Below are positions 1 through 8,799 of a DNA stretch of 45,049 nt, in pieces; position 1 is the first letter of the stretch; each line of letters begins with the position of its first letter. The notes under the pieces are model-generated. The model saw only the letters and a program-made list of their open reading frames with translations. It did no database searches and was not told the origin of the DNA. Origin of the DNA: Variovorax sp. KK3 (lineage in GTDB: Bacteria; Pseudomonadota; Gammaproteobacteria; Burkholderiales; Burkholderiaceae_C); assembly GCF_001984055.1 (NCBI RefSeq), contig NZ_LYVO01000059.1, positions 1 through 45,049 on the forward strand. The letters are read 5' to 3'. The translations under genes were made by a program, and so were the position numbers.

Positions 1-481
1 GCGCATCGACGCAGCCGGCGCCGTCGCAGGATCGGATGCGCGGGCGCATGTCGCGAGGCCGTGCAGCGGGGTTGTTGTACACGCCAGGGTAAGGATACGG
101 GTAGGGATAGCCGTAGTCGACCACGCCCGTGTCGTCGCGCCCGGCGATGGCGCTCCCGCCGCTGTTGCCGCGTCCGTCGATGATGATGGGGCCCGACGAG
201 GTCGTCGGCGGTGGTACCGCCGGTGCTGCCGGCTCGCGCCGCAGTGCGCTCGCGCGGGCGGCTGCCTCTGCCTCTTGCGCCTGCCGGCGCCGCTCGATCT
301 CTGCCTCGCTCAGCGGCGCAGGCTCCTGAATCGGCACGCGACCCACCTGCTTCGTCCCTGCCGGGCAGCGGCCGTCGGTGTAGCTCACGTTGCCGGCCTC
401 ATCGGCGCAGCGGATCACCTCGGCGGCCGCAGGCAGCGGCGCGAGCAGGGCGGCGACGGCAAAGGCGAGGAGCGGACGCAT
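1..481 (-). CDS. DUF4124 domain-containing exported protein (3' end cut by window edge)
   Basis: The frame is open from an ATG at 481 to the left edge, so the C-terminus is missing; about 160 codons are visible. The N-terminus is a clear signal peptide (MRPLLAF, then an Ala/Leu-rich core, then PAAAE). It is followed by a DUF4124-like segment: EVIRCADEAGNVSYTDGRCP, with the usual pattern of one Cys before and one after a D-x-x-G-N-V-x-Y-x-D core. Next come a charged Glu/Arg/Ala-rich stretch that may form a helix, a Pro/Ser/Gly linker, and a Tyr/Pro repeat (YGYPYPYPYPG). DUF4124 proteins are small periplasmic or envelope proteins of unknown function, common in Beta- and Gammaproteobacteria. The family call rests on the motif near residues 20-40; no function can be given. 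Confidence 0.75.
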   Translation of the reverse strand, partial: MRPLLAFAVAALLAPLPAAAEVIRCADEAGNVSYTDGRCPAGTKQVGRVPIQEPAPLSEAEIERRRQAQEAEAAARASALRREPAAPAVPPPTTSSGPIIIDGRGNSGGSAIAGRDDTGVVDYGYPYPYPYPGVYNNPAARPRDMRPRIRSCDGAGCVDA

Positions 482-798
482 GGGTTGCCATTGTGCGCTG
501 GGCGATGAAGGACGTCACTTCAGGATGAGGGGGCGGGCTGTAGCTCGGTAGCGCCGCCCTCGTTCGGGTTGGGGCTTTTGGCACAAGTTGGATACATAGA
601 ATCGAGCGACTTGAAACCAGTCCAGTTCGTTCATGACCGTACACACCGTCGAACTCGAATGTGTCAGCAACGACTTGGCCGCGCTCGCAGGGTACGAGAC
701 GTTGAATCAGGCGTAGGAACAGGTCGATTGGAATGCCGCGCCATCAGCAGGCGTGAACCTACACCCGCCACCGCCCCGTCCCGCACAATAGCCCCCGC
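482..798. other. Intergenic gap of 317 bp, no convincing gene
   Basis: The gap lies between the divergent DUF4124 gene and pqiA1 and must hold both promoters. A GC-rich inverted repeat is visible: GGGCGG at 531-536 pairs with CCGCCC at 554-559 around a 17-nt loop. A 27-codon frame at 633-716 has no ribosome binding site and no recognisable product. A CACAAT hexamer at 784-789 sits 9 nt before the pqiA1 ATG and could be a -10 element for a nearly leaderless message. Nothing else stands out. Confidence 0.5.
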
Positions 799-1422
799 AT
801 GAACGAAGTCCCCGAAGCCATCGTCTGCGAAGGCTGCGACGCGGTGTATCAGCGTCGCAAGCTGCGCCGGCGCGAGGTGTCGCACTGCAGCCGCTGCGGT
901 GCCGAGCTCGACCGGCATGCCGGCGACCAGGCCGCGCGTGTGCTGCCGCTCACCGTTGCCAGCCTGATCCTGTTCGCCATCGCCAACCTGTTCCCCATCG
1001 TCGAGATCGAACTGCAGGGCCTGCACAGCGAAACCACGCTGGCCGGCGCGGTGCTGGTGCTCGGCCGCGAGGGCATGTCGCCGGTGGCGCTGCTGGTGCT
1101 GGCCACGACCATCCTGTTTCCGCTGGTGCAGCTGTGCATCCTGTTCTACCTGCTGGCGCCGATGGCCCGCGAACGCCGGCCGGCCGGCTTCGACGTGCTG
1201 GTGCGAATCCTGCAGGTGCTGCGGCCATGGGGAATGATCGAAGTCTTCCTGCTCGGCGTGCTGGTCGCGATCGTCAAGCTGTCGAGCCTGGCGCAGGTGA
1301 TCGCGGGGCCGGCGCTGTGGGCCTTCGTGGGGCTTACCGTGCTGCTCACGGCGGTGCTGGCCTTCAATCCGCGCACCTTCTGGGAAATGGCCTTCGAGCC
1401 GCGCCCGGGCCAGCAGGCATGA
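799..1422 (+). CDS. pqiA: Paraquat-inducible protein A, N-terminal half (PqiA domain 1)
   Basis: 207 aa. The protein begins with a rubredoxin-like zinc ribbon, CEGC near residues 11-14 and CSRC near 31-34, followed by four hydrophobic helices, the PqiA domain pattern. In E. coli PqiA is one inner-membrane protein with two such domains; here each domain is its own gene and the two overlap by ATGA (1419-1422). PqiA works with PqiB and PqiC in a trans-envelope lipid transport path that protects the outer membrane. No Shine-Dalgarno is seen before this ATG. A CACAAT at 784-789 might place the transcript start very close to the start codon. The family call is firm; the lipid carried is unknown. 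Confidence 0.88.
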   Translation: MNEVPEAIVCEGCDAVYQRRKLRRREVSHCSRCGAELDRHAGDQAARVLPLTVASLILFAIANLFPIVEIELQGLHSETTLAGAVLVLGREGMSPVALLVLATTILFPLVQLCILFYLLAPMARERRPAGFDVLVRILQVLRPWGMIEVFLLGVLVAIVKLSSLAQVIAGPALWAFVGLTVLLTAVLAFNPRTFWEMAFEPRPGQQA

Positions 1423-2123
1423 CCGATTCAGAGCCGCCGTTGCGCACCGCCGCCGAGATGGGCCTGCGCGCCTGCCCGCATTGCGGCACCGTCTGGCGCG
1501 ACGCCGCCGAGGGCGAGCCGTGCGCGCGCTGCCGCACGACGCTGCACCGGCGCAAGCCCCAGAGCCTGCAGCGTACCTGGGCCTACCTGATCGCGGCCTG
1601 CTTCATGTACGTGCCGGCCAACCTGCTGCCGGTGATGATCACCACGAGCCTGCTGGGTTCGCAGGACGACACCATCCTGAGCGGCGTGATCTACTTCTGG
1701 ATCTCGGGTTCCTACGGGCTGGCGGCGATCATCTTCATCGCCAGCTTCCTGGTGCCGCTCTTCAAGCTTACGTCGCTGGTGCTGCTGGTCATCATGGCCC
1801 AGCGGCGCAGCAGCGCGAGGCAGCCGGAACGCGCCAGGCTCTACCAGATGCTCGAAGTCATCGGCCGCTGGTCGATGCTCGACGTCTTCGTGGTGGCCTT
1901 GCTGGCCGGCCTGGTGCGCATCCAGGGCTTCGCCGAAATTACCGCGGGCGTCGGCATCGGGGCCTTCGGTGCGGTGGTGGTGCTGACCATGCTGGCCTCG
2001 CTGAGCTTCGACCCGAGGTTGACCTGGGACACCCGCGACGTGATGCAAGACGACCCGAAACCCGACCCGAACCGCGACCAGGAGCCCGACCCCCGCATGC
2101 CGACCAAGGAACGCACCGCATGA
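1419..2123 (+). CDS. pqiA: Paraquat-inducible protein A, C-terminal half (PqiA domain 2)
   Basis: 234 aa from the ATG that overlaps the stop of the previous gene (ATGA), so translation is probably coupled. A second zinc ribbon, CPHC near residue 19 and CARC near 36, is followed by four membrane helices containing the conserved NLLPVM and LVPLFK-type stretches of PqiA. The C-terminal tail is hydrophilic and rich in Asp and Pro (DDPKPDPNRDQEPD), which is unusual for the family and probably lies in the cytoplasm. Its stop overlaps the pqiB start. Together with the first half it rebuilds the two-domain PqiA that sits in the inner membrane under the PqiB needle. Confidence 0.88.
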   Translation: MTDSEPPLRTAAEMGLRACPHCGTVWRDAAEGEPCARCRTTLHRRKPQSLQRTWAYLIAACFMYVPANLLPVMITTSLLGSQDDTILSGVIYFWISGSYGLAAIIFIASFLVPLFKLTSLVLLVIMAQRRSSARQPERARLYQMLEVIGRWSMLDVFVVALLAGLVRIQGFAEITAGVGIGAFGAVVVLTMLASLSFDPRLTWDTRDVMQDDPKPDPNRDQEPDPRMPTKERTA

Positions 2124-3739
2124 GCGACGACGTGGACAACAAGCCTCCGCTGGCCCAGCCGAGGGTGGTGAGGCGCCGCAACTGGCTGCCCTCGCTGATC
2201 TGGCTGATCCCGATCGTGGCGGCGCTGGTCGGCATCGCGCTGGTGGCGCGCATCCTGATCGACCGCGGGCCCGAGGTGGTGCTGACGTTCAAGTCGGCCG
2301 AGGGCCTGGAGGCCAACAAGACCGCCGTCAAGTACAAGGACGTGCAGATCGGCACCGTGCAGAGCATCCGCCTGGCCAACGACCGCTCGCACGTGCGCGT
2401 GCTCGTGCAGCTGACCAAGGAGGCCAAGAGCTTCACCGCGCAGGACACCCGCTTCTGGGTGGTGCGCCCGCGTCTCGACACCTCCGGCATCTCGGGCCTG
2501 GGCACGCTGCTGTCGGGCGCCTACATCGGCGCCGATGCGGGCAGCTCGGAAGAAACGTCCGGCGAGTTCACGGGGCTCGAAGTGCCGCCGATCGTCACGC
2601 GCGACGCTTCGGGGAGGCAGTTCCTGCTCCGGGCCCGCGACATCGGCTCGCTCGACTTCGGCTCGCCGGTCTACTTCCGCCGCATCAAGGTCGGCCAGAT
2701 CGTGGCCTACGAGCTCGACGGCGATGGCCGCGGCGTCACGCTGCGTGCGTTCATCAATGCGCCCTACGAGAAGTTCGTCGGCGTCAACACCCGCTTCTGG
2801 CATGCGAGCGGTGTCGACGTGAACCTCAGCGCCAACGGCGTGAAGCTGCGCACCCAGTCGCTGGCCACCATCCTGCTCGGCGGCATCGCCTTTCAGGCGC
2901 CCGAGGACGTCATGGGCCCGGCCGCCCAGGAAAACACCGCCTTCGCGCTGGCCGAGGACGAGGCCACCGCCATGAAGGCGCCCGACGGCCCGTCGCAGAC
3001 GCTGCTGCTGTACTTCAACCAGTCGCTGCGCGGCCTTTCGCCGGGCGCAACGGTCGACTTCCGCGGTGTCGAACTCGGCGAGGTCAAGTCCATCGGCGTC
3101 GAGTTCGATCGCCAGGAGCGCGAGTTCCGCATGCCGGTGCTGATCCAGGTCTATCCCGACCGGCTGCGCCGCGGCGAATCGAACGAACCGCGCCACACCC
3201 AGCTGGAGCGCCTGAAGTTCCTGGTCGACAAGGGCTTGCGCGCGCAGCTGCGCACCGGCAACCTGCTGACCGGGCAGAACTACGTGGCGCTCGACTTCTT
3301 CCCCAAGGCGCCGCCGGCCAAGGTCGACCTCACGCAGAACCCGATCGAGCTGCCCACCGTGGCCAACAGCCTGGATGAGATCCAGGCGCAGGTGGGCGAC
3401 ATCGCGCGCAAGCTCAACAAGGTGCCCTTCGAAGAGATCGGGCAAGACCTGCGCAAGGCCATGGCCACGCTGAACAAGACGCTCGTGAGCGCCGAGCAAT
3501 TGGCCAACAGCCTCAAGAACGACGTGAGCCCCGAGATGACGGCCGCCATGAAGGACGTGCGCAAGACGCTCAACAGCGCCGAGAAGACGCTGGCCGACGA
3601 TTCGCCGCTGCAGACCGACATGCGCCAGACCCTGCAAGAGGTGACGCGCGCGGCCAGTTCGCTGCGCATATTGACCGACTACCTCGAGCAGCATCCCGAA
3701 TCGCTGATCCGCGGCAAACCGGAGGACAAGAAGAAATGA
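2120..3739 (+). CDS. pqiB: MCE-domain protein PqiB, trans-envelope lipid conduit
   Basis: 539 aa, close to E. coli PqiB (546). There is one N-terminal membrane anchor at about residues 22-47 (WLPSLIWLIPIVAALVGIAL). Three MCE (mammalian cell entry) domains follow, at roughly 50-145, 165-245 and 290-400; each opens with a beta-rich stretch of the form VxFKxxEGLxxGxxVxYKxVxxG. The C-terminal region (about 420-530) is a long helix with heptad-like Leu/Ala spacing, as in the PqiB coiled-coil needle. In E. coli PqiB is a hexameric tube that spans the periplasm from PqiA to the outer-membrane lipoprotein PqiC. The start is the ATG inside the ATGA overlap with pqiA2; pqiC overlaps the end in the same way, so the operon is tightly coupled. 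Confidence 0.92.
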   Translation: MSDDVDNKPPLAQPRVVRRRNWLPSLIWLIPIVAALVGIALVARILIDRGPEVVLTFKSAEGLEANKTAVKYKDVQIGTVQSIRLANDRSHVRVLVQLTKEAKSFTAQDTRFWVVRPRLDTSGISGLGTLLSGAYIGADAGSSEETSGEFTGLEVPPIVTRDASGRQFLLRARDIGSLDFGSPVYFRRIKVGQIVAYELDGDGRGVTLRAFINAPYEKFVGVNTRFWHASGVDVNLSANGVKLRTQSLATILLGGIAFQAPEDVMGPAAQENTAFALAEDEATAMKAPDGPSQTLLLYFNQSLRGLSPGATVDFRGVELGEVKSIGVEFDRQEREFRMPVLIQVYPDRLRRGESNEPRHTQLERLKFLVDKGLRAQLRTGNLLTGQNYVALDFFPKAPPAKVDLTQNPIELPTVANSLDEIQAQVGDIARKLNKVPFEEIGQDLRKAMATLNKTLVSAEQLANSLKNDVSPEMTAAMKDVRKTLNSAEKTLADDSPLQTDMRQTLQEVTRAASSLRILTDYLEQHPESLIRGKPEDKKK

Positions 3740-4374
3740 GCAAGCACCCGTCTCGCGGGTTCGCCATCGGGGCCGTTGCGGCCATCGCGGCCCTGCTGGC
3801 ATTGGCCGGCTGCGCCGCGAACAACCCGCCGCAGTACTACAGCCTGGCCGAGTCCGATTCGTCACCGCGGGCCATGGCCAGCGGGGCGAACGGCTTCATC
3901 GAGCTCGCACCGCTGGCCATGCCCGAGCGCCTGGCGCGTCCGCAGATGGTCGTGCGGGAGAAGGGCGCCGACGCCGGCGCGCAGGTCCGAATCCTGGATC
4001 AGCATCGCTGGGCCTCGTCCTTCGAAAGCGAACTGCGCGATGCCTTGTCGAGCGCCATCGCGCAGCGCCTCGGCGCCGTGGACGCGACCCGGAGCGCACG
4101 CCCGCGCATCCAGCCCGGCCTGCGTATCGCCGTGCAGGTGCAGCAGTTCGATGCCGTCGAGGGCAGCCGCGTCGATGCCGGCTTCGGCTGGACCTTGCGC
4201 CGTACGGAAGAGGGCGCGCCCATCGGCTGCCAGCTTTTCGTGTCCGAACCGGCGCCGGGCGGCATCGAGTCCCTGGCCCTCGGCACGCGCCGGGCCACCG
4301 CGCGGCTGGCCGACGCCATCGCACGCAGCGCCAAGGCGCAGCAGGCCAACGCCGCCGATCCCTGCGCGGCCTGA
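3736..4374 (+). CDS. pqiC: PqiC-type outer-membrane lipoprotein (ABC-transport auxiliary family)
   Basis: 212 aa. The signal peptide ends in a lipobox (LAGC, Cys26), so the mature protein should be lipid-anchored; Ala at +2 fits outer-membrane sorting. Downstream is the PqiC/YmbA-like fold: a QYYSLAE strand at the start, then an alternating alpha/beta domain containing the PERLARPQMVV stretch typical of the family. The ATG overlaps the pqiB stop by 4 nt. The last gene of pqi operons usually encodes this protein, which caps the PqiB tube at the outer membrane. Two cysteines remain in the mature part, near the C-terminus (IGCQLF and DPCAA); a disulfide is possible. Confidence 0.85.
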   Translation: MSKHPSRGFAIGAVAAIAALLALAGCAANNPPQYYSLAESDSSPRAMASGANGFIELAPLAMPERLARPQMVVREKGADAGAQVRILDQHRWASSFESELRDALSSAIAQRLGAVDATRSARPRIQPGLRIAVQVQQFDAVEGSRVDAGFGWTLRRTEEGAPIGCQLFVSEPAPGGIESLALGTRRATARLADAIARSAKAQQANAADPCAA

Positions 4375-4378
4375 CACC

Positions 4379-4927
4379 ATGCGCAGCGCCGAGGGCTTCG
4401 CGCTGTTCGACACCGCGATCGGCGCCTGCGGTATCGCCTGGGGCGCGCACGGCATCGTCGGCGTTCAGCTGCCCGAGGGCGGGCAAGGCGCCACCCGGGC
4501 CCGCATGCAGCGGCGCTTTCCGCAGGTGCCGGAAGTCGCGCCGCCCGCCGTCGTGCAGAACGCCTGCAATGCCATCCGCGCCTTGCTCGACGGCGAACCG
4601 TTCGACCTGGCCGAGATCGCGCTCGACTACGACGGGGTGCCCGACTTCCACCGTCGCGTGTACGAGATATCCCGCCGCATCGTGCCGGGCCGCACCCGCA
4701 CCTACGGCGACGTCGCGGCCGAGCTGGGCGACAAGACCCTCTCGCGTGCCGTCGGCCAGGCCCTGGGCCACAACCCTTTCGCTCCGGTCGTGCCCTGCCA
4801 CCGCGTGCTGGCCGCGGGCGGCAAGCCGGGCGGCTTCTCGGCGCACGGCGGCGCCGTGTCCAAGCTCAGGATGCTGGCCATCGAGCAGGCGCGCCCGCCG
4901 GAAAGCGACACCGGCTCATTGTTCTGA
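4379..4927 (+). CDS. ogt: Methylated-DNA-[protein]-cysteine S-methyltransferase (Ogt/MGMT type)
   Basis: 182 aa. The signature PCHRV holds the acceptor cysteine (Cys140), preceded by GQALGHNPFAPVV and followed by the GGFSAHGGAVSKLRML stretch of the DNA-binding/active-site domain. The N-terminal ribonuclease-like domain is short and lacks the Ada zinc-binding cysteines, so this is a stand-alone Ogt-like repair protein. It transfers an alkyl group from O6-alkylguanine in DNA to its own cysteine and is then spent. It starts 4 nt after the pqiC stop on the same strand, so it probably rides on the pqi transcript. No dedicated promoter is visible. Confidence 0.92.
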   Translation: MRSAEGFALFDTAIGACGIAWGAHGIVGVQLPEGGQGATRARMQRRFPQVPEVAPPAVVQNACNAIRALLDGEPFDLAEIALDYDGVPDFHRRVYEISRRIVPGRTRTYGDVAAELGDKTLSRAVGQALGHNPFAPVVPCHRVLAAGGKPGGFSAHGGAVSKLRMLAIEQARPPESDTGSLF

Positions 4928-4940
4928 ACGGCGCGCGCCG

Positions 4941-5978
4941 CTACGGCTGCAGCTTGATGGGCTTGTGCTTGAACACGGCGCGGATGACGCCGTGGTCGTT
5001 GGTGCCGTCGGCCTTGTGGTCGTCGAAATTGAGATGGTCGTTGTTCACCGCCATGCCATCGAAGAGCCAGCGCCGCTTGCGGCTGTTGTCGTAGAACTGC
5101 TCGCTGACCAGGATGTGGTCGAGCGACTCGCGCAGGTCCTGGTGCACGTGGGTGTAGTAGACGTCGCGCGTGTCCCGGTACTCCTGCAACGTCTGCGCCG
5201 TGTAGAGCGCCACGTCGCCGCCGCCCACCGAATCGCCGACCAGGTACCTGGGCTGTTCGGTCAGGATGTTCGCGGTATTGCTGTGCTGGCCGTCGTTGAT
5301 GTCGCCGAGCACGATGACCGGCGTGTCGTTGCCCTTCAACTGCGCGGTGAGCAGAAAACGCAGCGCCGCGGCTTCGGCGGTGCGGCGGATCGTGGACAGC
5401 GCCGCGCCGAGCGCCGTCGCATGCATGGCGTAGGCGGCGCGGTCCCCCTTGAACCAGGGTTCGTTGAAGACCTTGGTCGGCGCCTTCGACTTGAAGTGGC
5501 ACACGTAGACGTGGACCTCCGGTTCGTCCTCCCGCGGACGGATCGTGAAATGGCACACCGGCCTGGAGAAGCCGCTGATGCCCACGTCGATCAAGGGCGT
5601 CTGAGGATCATCGCCCCGGGACTGGAGCTTGAACTTGTCCGGGAAGGCGCTGATCCAGTCCGGCTCGCCGACGAGCAGCCCCTTGCGCACGATCGCTGCG
5701 CAGACGATGTGCGAACCATCGGCATCGGTCGGCGCGACGACGTCGTATTCGTCCGTCTGGCCCGCCTCGTCGAGCGCGCGGTGCAGCGAGGCGGCGTGCC
5801 ACAGTTCCTGGAAACCGAAGATGTCCGACTTCAGGATGCGCAACTGCCGCGCCGTCCACGCGATCTTCAGATCGTATTCGTCCTGCGTCCAGCCATCCTT
5901 GTCGGCGTAGAGAGGCAGGCCCGGCTCGTTGAGGTTGTACAGATTGAATGTGGCCAGGCTCAATTCCTTCAGCTTCAT
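4941..5978 (-). CDS. Endonuclease/exonuclease/phosphatase (EEP) family protein
   Basis: 345 aa from the ATG at 5978, which has a good Shine-Dalgarno (GAGGAGGCCCCG just upstream); an in-frame ATG at 6047 lacks one. EEP-fold landmarks run in order: LATFNLYNL near the N-terminus (metal-site Asn), GFQELW (metal-ligand Glu), HFKSKAPTK, VIVLGDIND (catalytic Asp/Asn) and a terminal NDHGVI segment with the catalytic Asp-His. All key residues appear present. No signal peptide is seen, so it is probably cytoplasmic. The family includes nucleases, phosphodiesterases and lipid phosphatases, and the sequence alone does not show which substrate is used. It converges on ogt and is divergent from the MFS gene at 6146. 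Confidence 0.85.
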   Translation of the reverse strand: MKLKELSLATFNLYNLNEPGLPLYADKDGWTQDEYDLKIAWTARQLRILKSDIFGFQELWHAASLHRALDEAGQTDEYDVVAPTDADGSHIVCAAIVRKGLLVGEPDWISAFPDKFKLQSRGDDPQTPLIDVGISGFSRPVCHFTIRPREDEPEVHVYVCHFKSKAPTKVFNEPWFKGDRAAYAMHATALGAALSTIRRTAEAAALRFLLTAQLKGNDTPVIVLGDINDGQHSNTANILTEQPRYLVGDSVGGGDVALYTAQTLQEYRDTRDVYYTHVHQDLRESLDHILVSEQFYDNSRKRRWLFDGMAVNNDHLNFDDHKADGTNDHGVIRAVFKHKPIKLQP

Positions 5979-6145
5979 CGGGGCCTCCTCGGTCGAATGG
6001 AATGAATTCAAGGTAGCCGTGCTTCGTGACAGCACTGCGAACCCCATTGCGCGAGGCGTCGACCGACCACGCGTCCGGTGGGTCTAGCACAGCAGCGCGC
6101 ATTGCGCACGCGGCCGACCTTTGCCGGCGTCGTCACAATCGGGCG

Positions 6146-7351
6146 ATGATTTCCTCGCGCTTCTTCAAGATCGCGCTGGTGCTCGGCCTGCTGTCGGCCA
6201 TCGGCCCCTTCGCGATCGACATGTACCTGCCCGCCCTGCCCGAGATCGGCAGCAGCCTGGGCGCCGGCATCGGCCCGGTGCAGGTGAGCCTGACCGCCTT
6301 CTTCATTTCGCTGGGCGTCGGCCAGCTGCTCTACGGCCCGGTGTCGGACATGGTGGGGCGCAAGCCGCCGATGTACTTCGGGCTGGGCCTTTTCGCGCTG
6401 GCCAGCATCGGCTGCGCGCTGGCCACCGACATCCACACGCTGATCGCGCTGCGCTTCGTGCAGGGCCTGGGTGCAGCGGCCGGCATGGCGATTCCGCGCG
6501 CGGTGGTGCGCGACCTCCACACGGGCAACGACGCGGCGCGGCTCATGTCGCTGCTGATGCTGGTCTTCAGCGTCTCGCCCATTCTGGCGCCGCTGGCCGG
6601 GAGCGCGGTGATCGCCTTCGCCGGCTGGCGCGGCGTGTTCTGGGCGGTGACGCTGGCCGCCGTGGCGGGGCTGGCGCTGACGGCCGCCACGCTGCGGGAA
6701 ACCCGGCCCGCCGAGGAGCGCGTCGAGAGCAGCCTGGGCAGCGCGCTCTCCGGCTACTGGGTGCTGCTGCGCGATGGGCACTTCATGGGCCTGGTCCTCA
6801 TCGGCGCCTTCGCGATGGCGGGCTTCTTCACCTACCTGGCGAACTCCTCGTTCGTGATGATCGACCACTACGGCCTCTCGCCCACGCTCTACAGCGTGGC
6901 CTTCGGCATCAACGCCGCCGCGTTCTTCGGTGCGGCCCAGCTCAACGGCCTGCTGTGCGAGCGCTTCGGCATCGTCCGCGTGGTCAAGGCCAGCGTCACG
7001 GCCTGCGGCATGGTCATGGTGGCCATGTGGCTCTACTACCTGGCCGGGGGCGACCGCCTGGCCGTGCTGATCGTGTTGTACTTCGTCGCCAGCGGCTTCA
7101 TGGGCCTGGTCATTCCCACGACCGCCGTGCTGGCGCTCGAGGAGCACGGCGCCATCGCAGGCACGGCCTCGGCCCTGATGGGCACGCTGCAGATGCTGAC
7201 CGGTGCAGTGGCCATGTCGGTGGTCGGCCTGTTCACCGACGGCAAGCCGCTGCCCATGGTCACAGGCATGGCGGCCGGCGCGCTGATCGCGCTGCTGGTG
7301 TGCTGGTTCACGCTGGGCGGGCGCCGCCCTCAGGGTTATGCGGCCCGCTGA
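6146..7351 (+). CDS. MFS multidrug exporter, Bcr/CflA (DHA1) type
   Basis: 401 aa from the ATG of MISSRFFK; upstream in-frame codons encode a non-membrane Arg/Ala-rich stretch, so the later start is preferred. The first helix has the Bcr/CflA hallmark AIDMYLPALPEI. The motif-A loop is GPVSDMVGRKP between helices 2 and 3, and an R-F-x-Q-G-x-G motif follows in helix 4. About 12 membrane helices are predicted by eye. Family members are proton-driven exporters of drugs or metabolites (bicyclomycin, chloramphenicol, dipeptides); the substrate here is unknown. It overlaps the next exporter gene by 14 bp, so the two are probably co-expressed. Confidence 0.88.
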   Translation: MISSRFFKIALVLGLLSAIGPFAIDMYLPALPEIGSSLGAGIGPVQVSLTAFFISLGVGQLLYGPVSDMVGRKPPMYFGLGLFALASIGCALATDIHTLIALRFVQGLGAAAGMAIPRAVVRDLHTGNDAARLMSLLMLVFSVSPILAPLAGSAVIAFAGWRGVFWAVTLAAVAGLALTAATLRETRPAEERVESSLGSALSGYWVLLRDGHFMGLVLIGAFAMAGFFTYLANSSFVMIDHYGLSPTLYSVAFGINAAAFFGAAQLNGLLCERFGIVRVVKASVTACGMVMVAMWLYYLAGGDRLAVLIVLYFVASGFMGLVIPTTAVLALEEHGAIAGTASALMGTLQMLTGAVAMSVVGLFTDGKPLPMVTGMAAGALIALLVCWFTLGGRRPQGYAAR

Positions 7352-8771
7352 TGCCGCGGCACTCGCCCAGGCGCCCGTCGCAGACGGGCTGCCGTCGCCG
7401 CAACGCGGCTGGGCGATGCTGGTCATCATCCTCGGCATCACGGTCGCGGTGCTCGACGGCACCATCGTCAACCTGGCGCTGCCCGGCATCGCGCGCGAGC
7501 TCAAAGCCGATCCGGCACACGCCATCTGGGTCGTCAACGCCTACCAGATCGCCACGCTGGTGATGCTGCTGCCGCTGGCGTCGCTCGGCGACCTGATCGG
7601 CTACCGGCGCGTCTACCTGGTCGGCATGGCCCTGTTCTCGGTGGCCTCGCTGGGCGCGATGCTGGCCGATTCGCTGGCCACGCTGATCGCCGCACGCGCC
7701 CTGCAAGGCCTGGGCGCGGCGGGGCTCATGAGCGTCAACACGGCACTGGTGCGCCTGGTCTTCTCGCGCGAGCAGCTCGGCCGCGGCATGGCCATCAACT
7801 CGGTGGTGGTCGCGGGCGCCTCGGTCGCCGGGCCCTCGGTGGCGGCGGCGATTCTTTCGGTGGCCTCGTGGCCCTGGCTGTTCGCGCTTAACCTGCCGCT
7901 GGGCGTGCTGGTGCTCGCGCTGGGCTCGCGGGCGCTGCCGGCGCCACGCCCGGCCGCCGCGGCGGAGGGCTCGCGCTTCTCGTGGGTCGACGTGCTGCTC
8001 AACGTCGCGATGTTCGCGCTGATCTTCGTCGGCGCCGATCGCCTGGGCGTCCGCAGCGGAGCAGGGCAGGGGCCCGAAGCCGGCGCCTGGATGCTGCTGG
8101 CCGCCGGCGTGGCGGTCGGCTTCTTCTACCTGCGGCGCCAATGCGCGCTCGCGCTGCCTTTGTTCCCGGTCGACCTGTTGCGCATTCCCGTGTTCGCGTT
8201 GTCCATGGGCACCTCGGTCGGGGCCTTCTGCGCGCAGATGCTGTCCTTCATCGCGCTGCCCTTCCTGCTGCTCGACATCTTCGGCCGCACGCACGTCGAA
8301 GCCGGCTTGCTGATCACCGCCTGGCCGCTGGCCATCGTGGTCATGGCGCCCATCGCCGGCCGGCTGATCGGCCGCTACCCCGACGGCTGGCTGGGCGGCA
8401 TCGGCCTGAGCCTGCTCGCGCTGGGCCTGGTGCTGCTGGCCGCGTTGCCGGCGCATCCGGCCAACGCCGACATCGTGTGGCGCATGGCCCTGTGCGGCCT
8501 GGGTTTCGGCCTGTTCCAGTCGCCGAACAACCACACCATCGTGACCTCGCCGCCGGCGCACCGCAGCGGCGCCGCCAGCGGCATGCTCGGCACCGCGCGC
8601 CTCACGGGCCAGACGCTGGGCGCGGTGCTGCTGGCAGGCATTTTCAGCACCTGGGCGCCCCACGAGGGCCGCGGCCCCTTCATCGCGCTGGGGCTGGCTG
8701 CGGCCTGCGCGGCGGTGGCGGCGGTGTGCAGCATGCTGCGGGTGCGGCAGGCGAGCGTCGGCCACGCCTGA
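7338..8771 (+). CDS. MFS exporter, EmrB/QacA (DHA2, 14-helix) type
   Basis: 477 aa. The first helix ends in the DHA2 motif LDGTIVNLALPGI, followed by WVVNAYQIA and a motif-A loop LGDLIGYRRV; motif C lies around GASVAGPSVAA in helix 5. Length and hydrophobicity fit 14 helices. DHA2 proteins pump lipophilic cations, drugs, bile salts or siderophores out in exchange for protons. The start lies inside the previous exporter gene (14-bp overlap). No membrane-fusion partner (EmrA) or outer-membrane channel is encoded nearby, so it probably exports only to the periplasm. Confidence 0.88.
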   Translation: MRPADAAALAQAPVADGLPSPQRGWAMLVIILGITVAVLDGTIVNLALPGIARELKADPAHAIWVVNAYQIATLVMLLPLASLGDLIGYRRVYLVGMALFSVASLGAMLADSLATLIAARALQGLGAAGLMSVNTALVRLVFSREQLGRGMAINSVVVAGASVAGPSVAAAILSVASWPWLFALNLPLGVLVLALGSRALPAPRPAAAAEGSRFSWVDVLLNVAMFALIFVGADRLGVRSGAGQGPEAGAWMLLAAGVAVGFFYLRRQCALALPLFPVDLLRIPVFALSMGTSVGAFCAQMLSFIALPFLLLDIFGRTHVEAGLLITAWPLAIVVMAPIAGRLIGRYPDGWLGGIGLSLLALGLVLLAALPAHPANADIVWRMALCGLGFGLFQSPNNHTIVTSPPAHRSGAASGMLGTARLTGQTLGAVLLAGIFSTWAPHEGRGPFIALGLAAACAAVAAVCSMLRVRQASVGHA

Positions 8772-8799
8772 GGCTTGGCGGCGACGAGCACTCCGGCAG

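Noticed and set aside
1..41. 7-bp inverted repeat GCGCATC/GATGCGC at the left edge, as a second fold-back
   Set aside because: Too short and imperfect inside; it is explained by coding sequence of the DUF4124 gene.
537..566. tRNA-like string (TAGCTCGGTAG followed by GTTCG)
   Set aside because: Only about ten bases lie between the D-arm-like and T-arm-like pieces; there is no room for an anticodon arm and no acceptor stem pairs.
633..716. 27-codon open frame upstream of pqiA1
   Set aside because: No Shine-Dalgarno, no recognisable motif and no sign of conservation visible from one sequence.
1841..3865. Long minus-strand open frame opposite pqiB
   Set aside because: Low-complexity His/Arg/Gln-rich composition of an antisense shadow; the plus strand has full PqiB.
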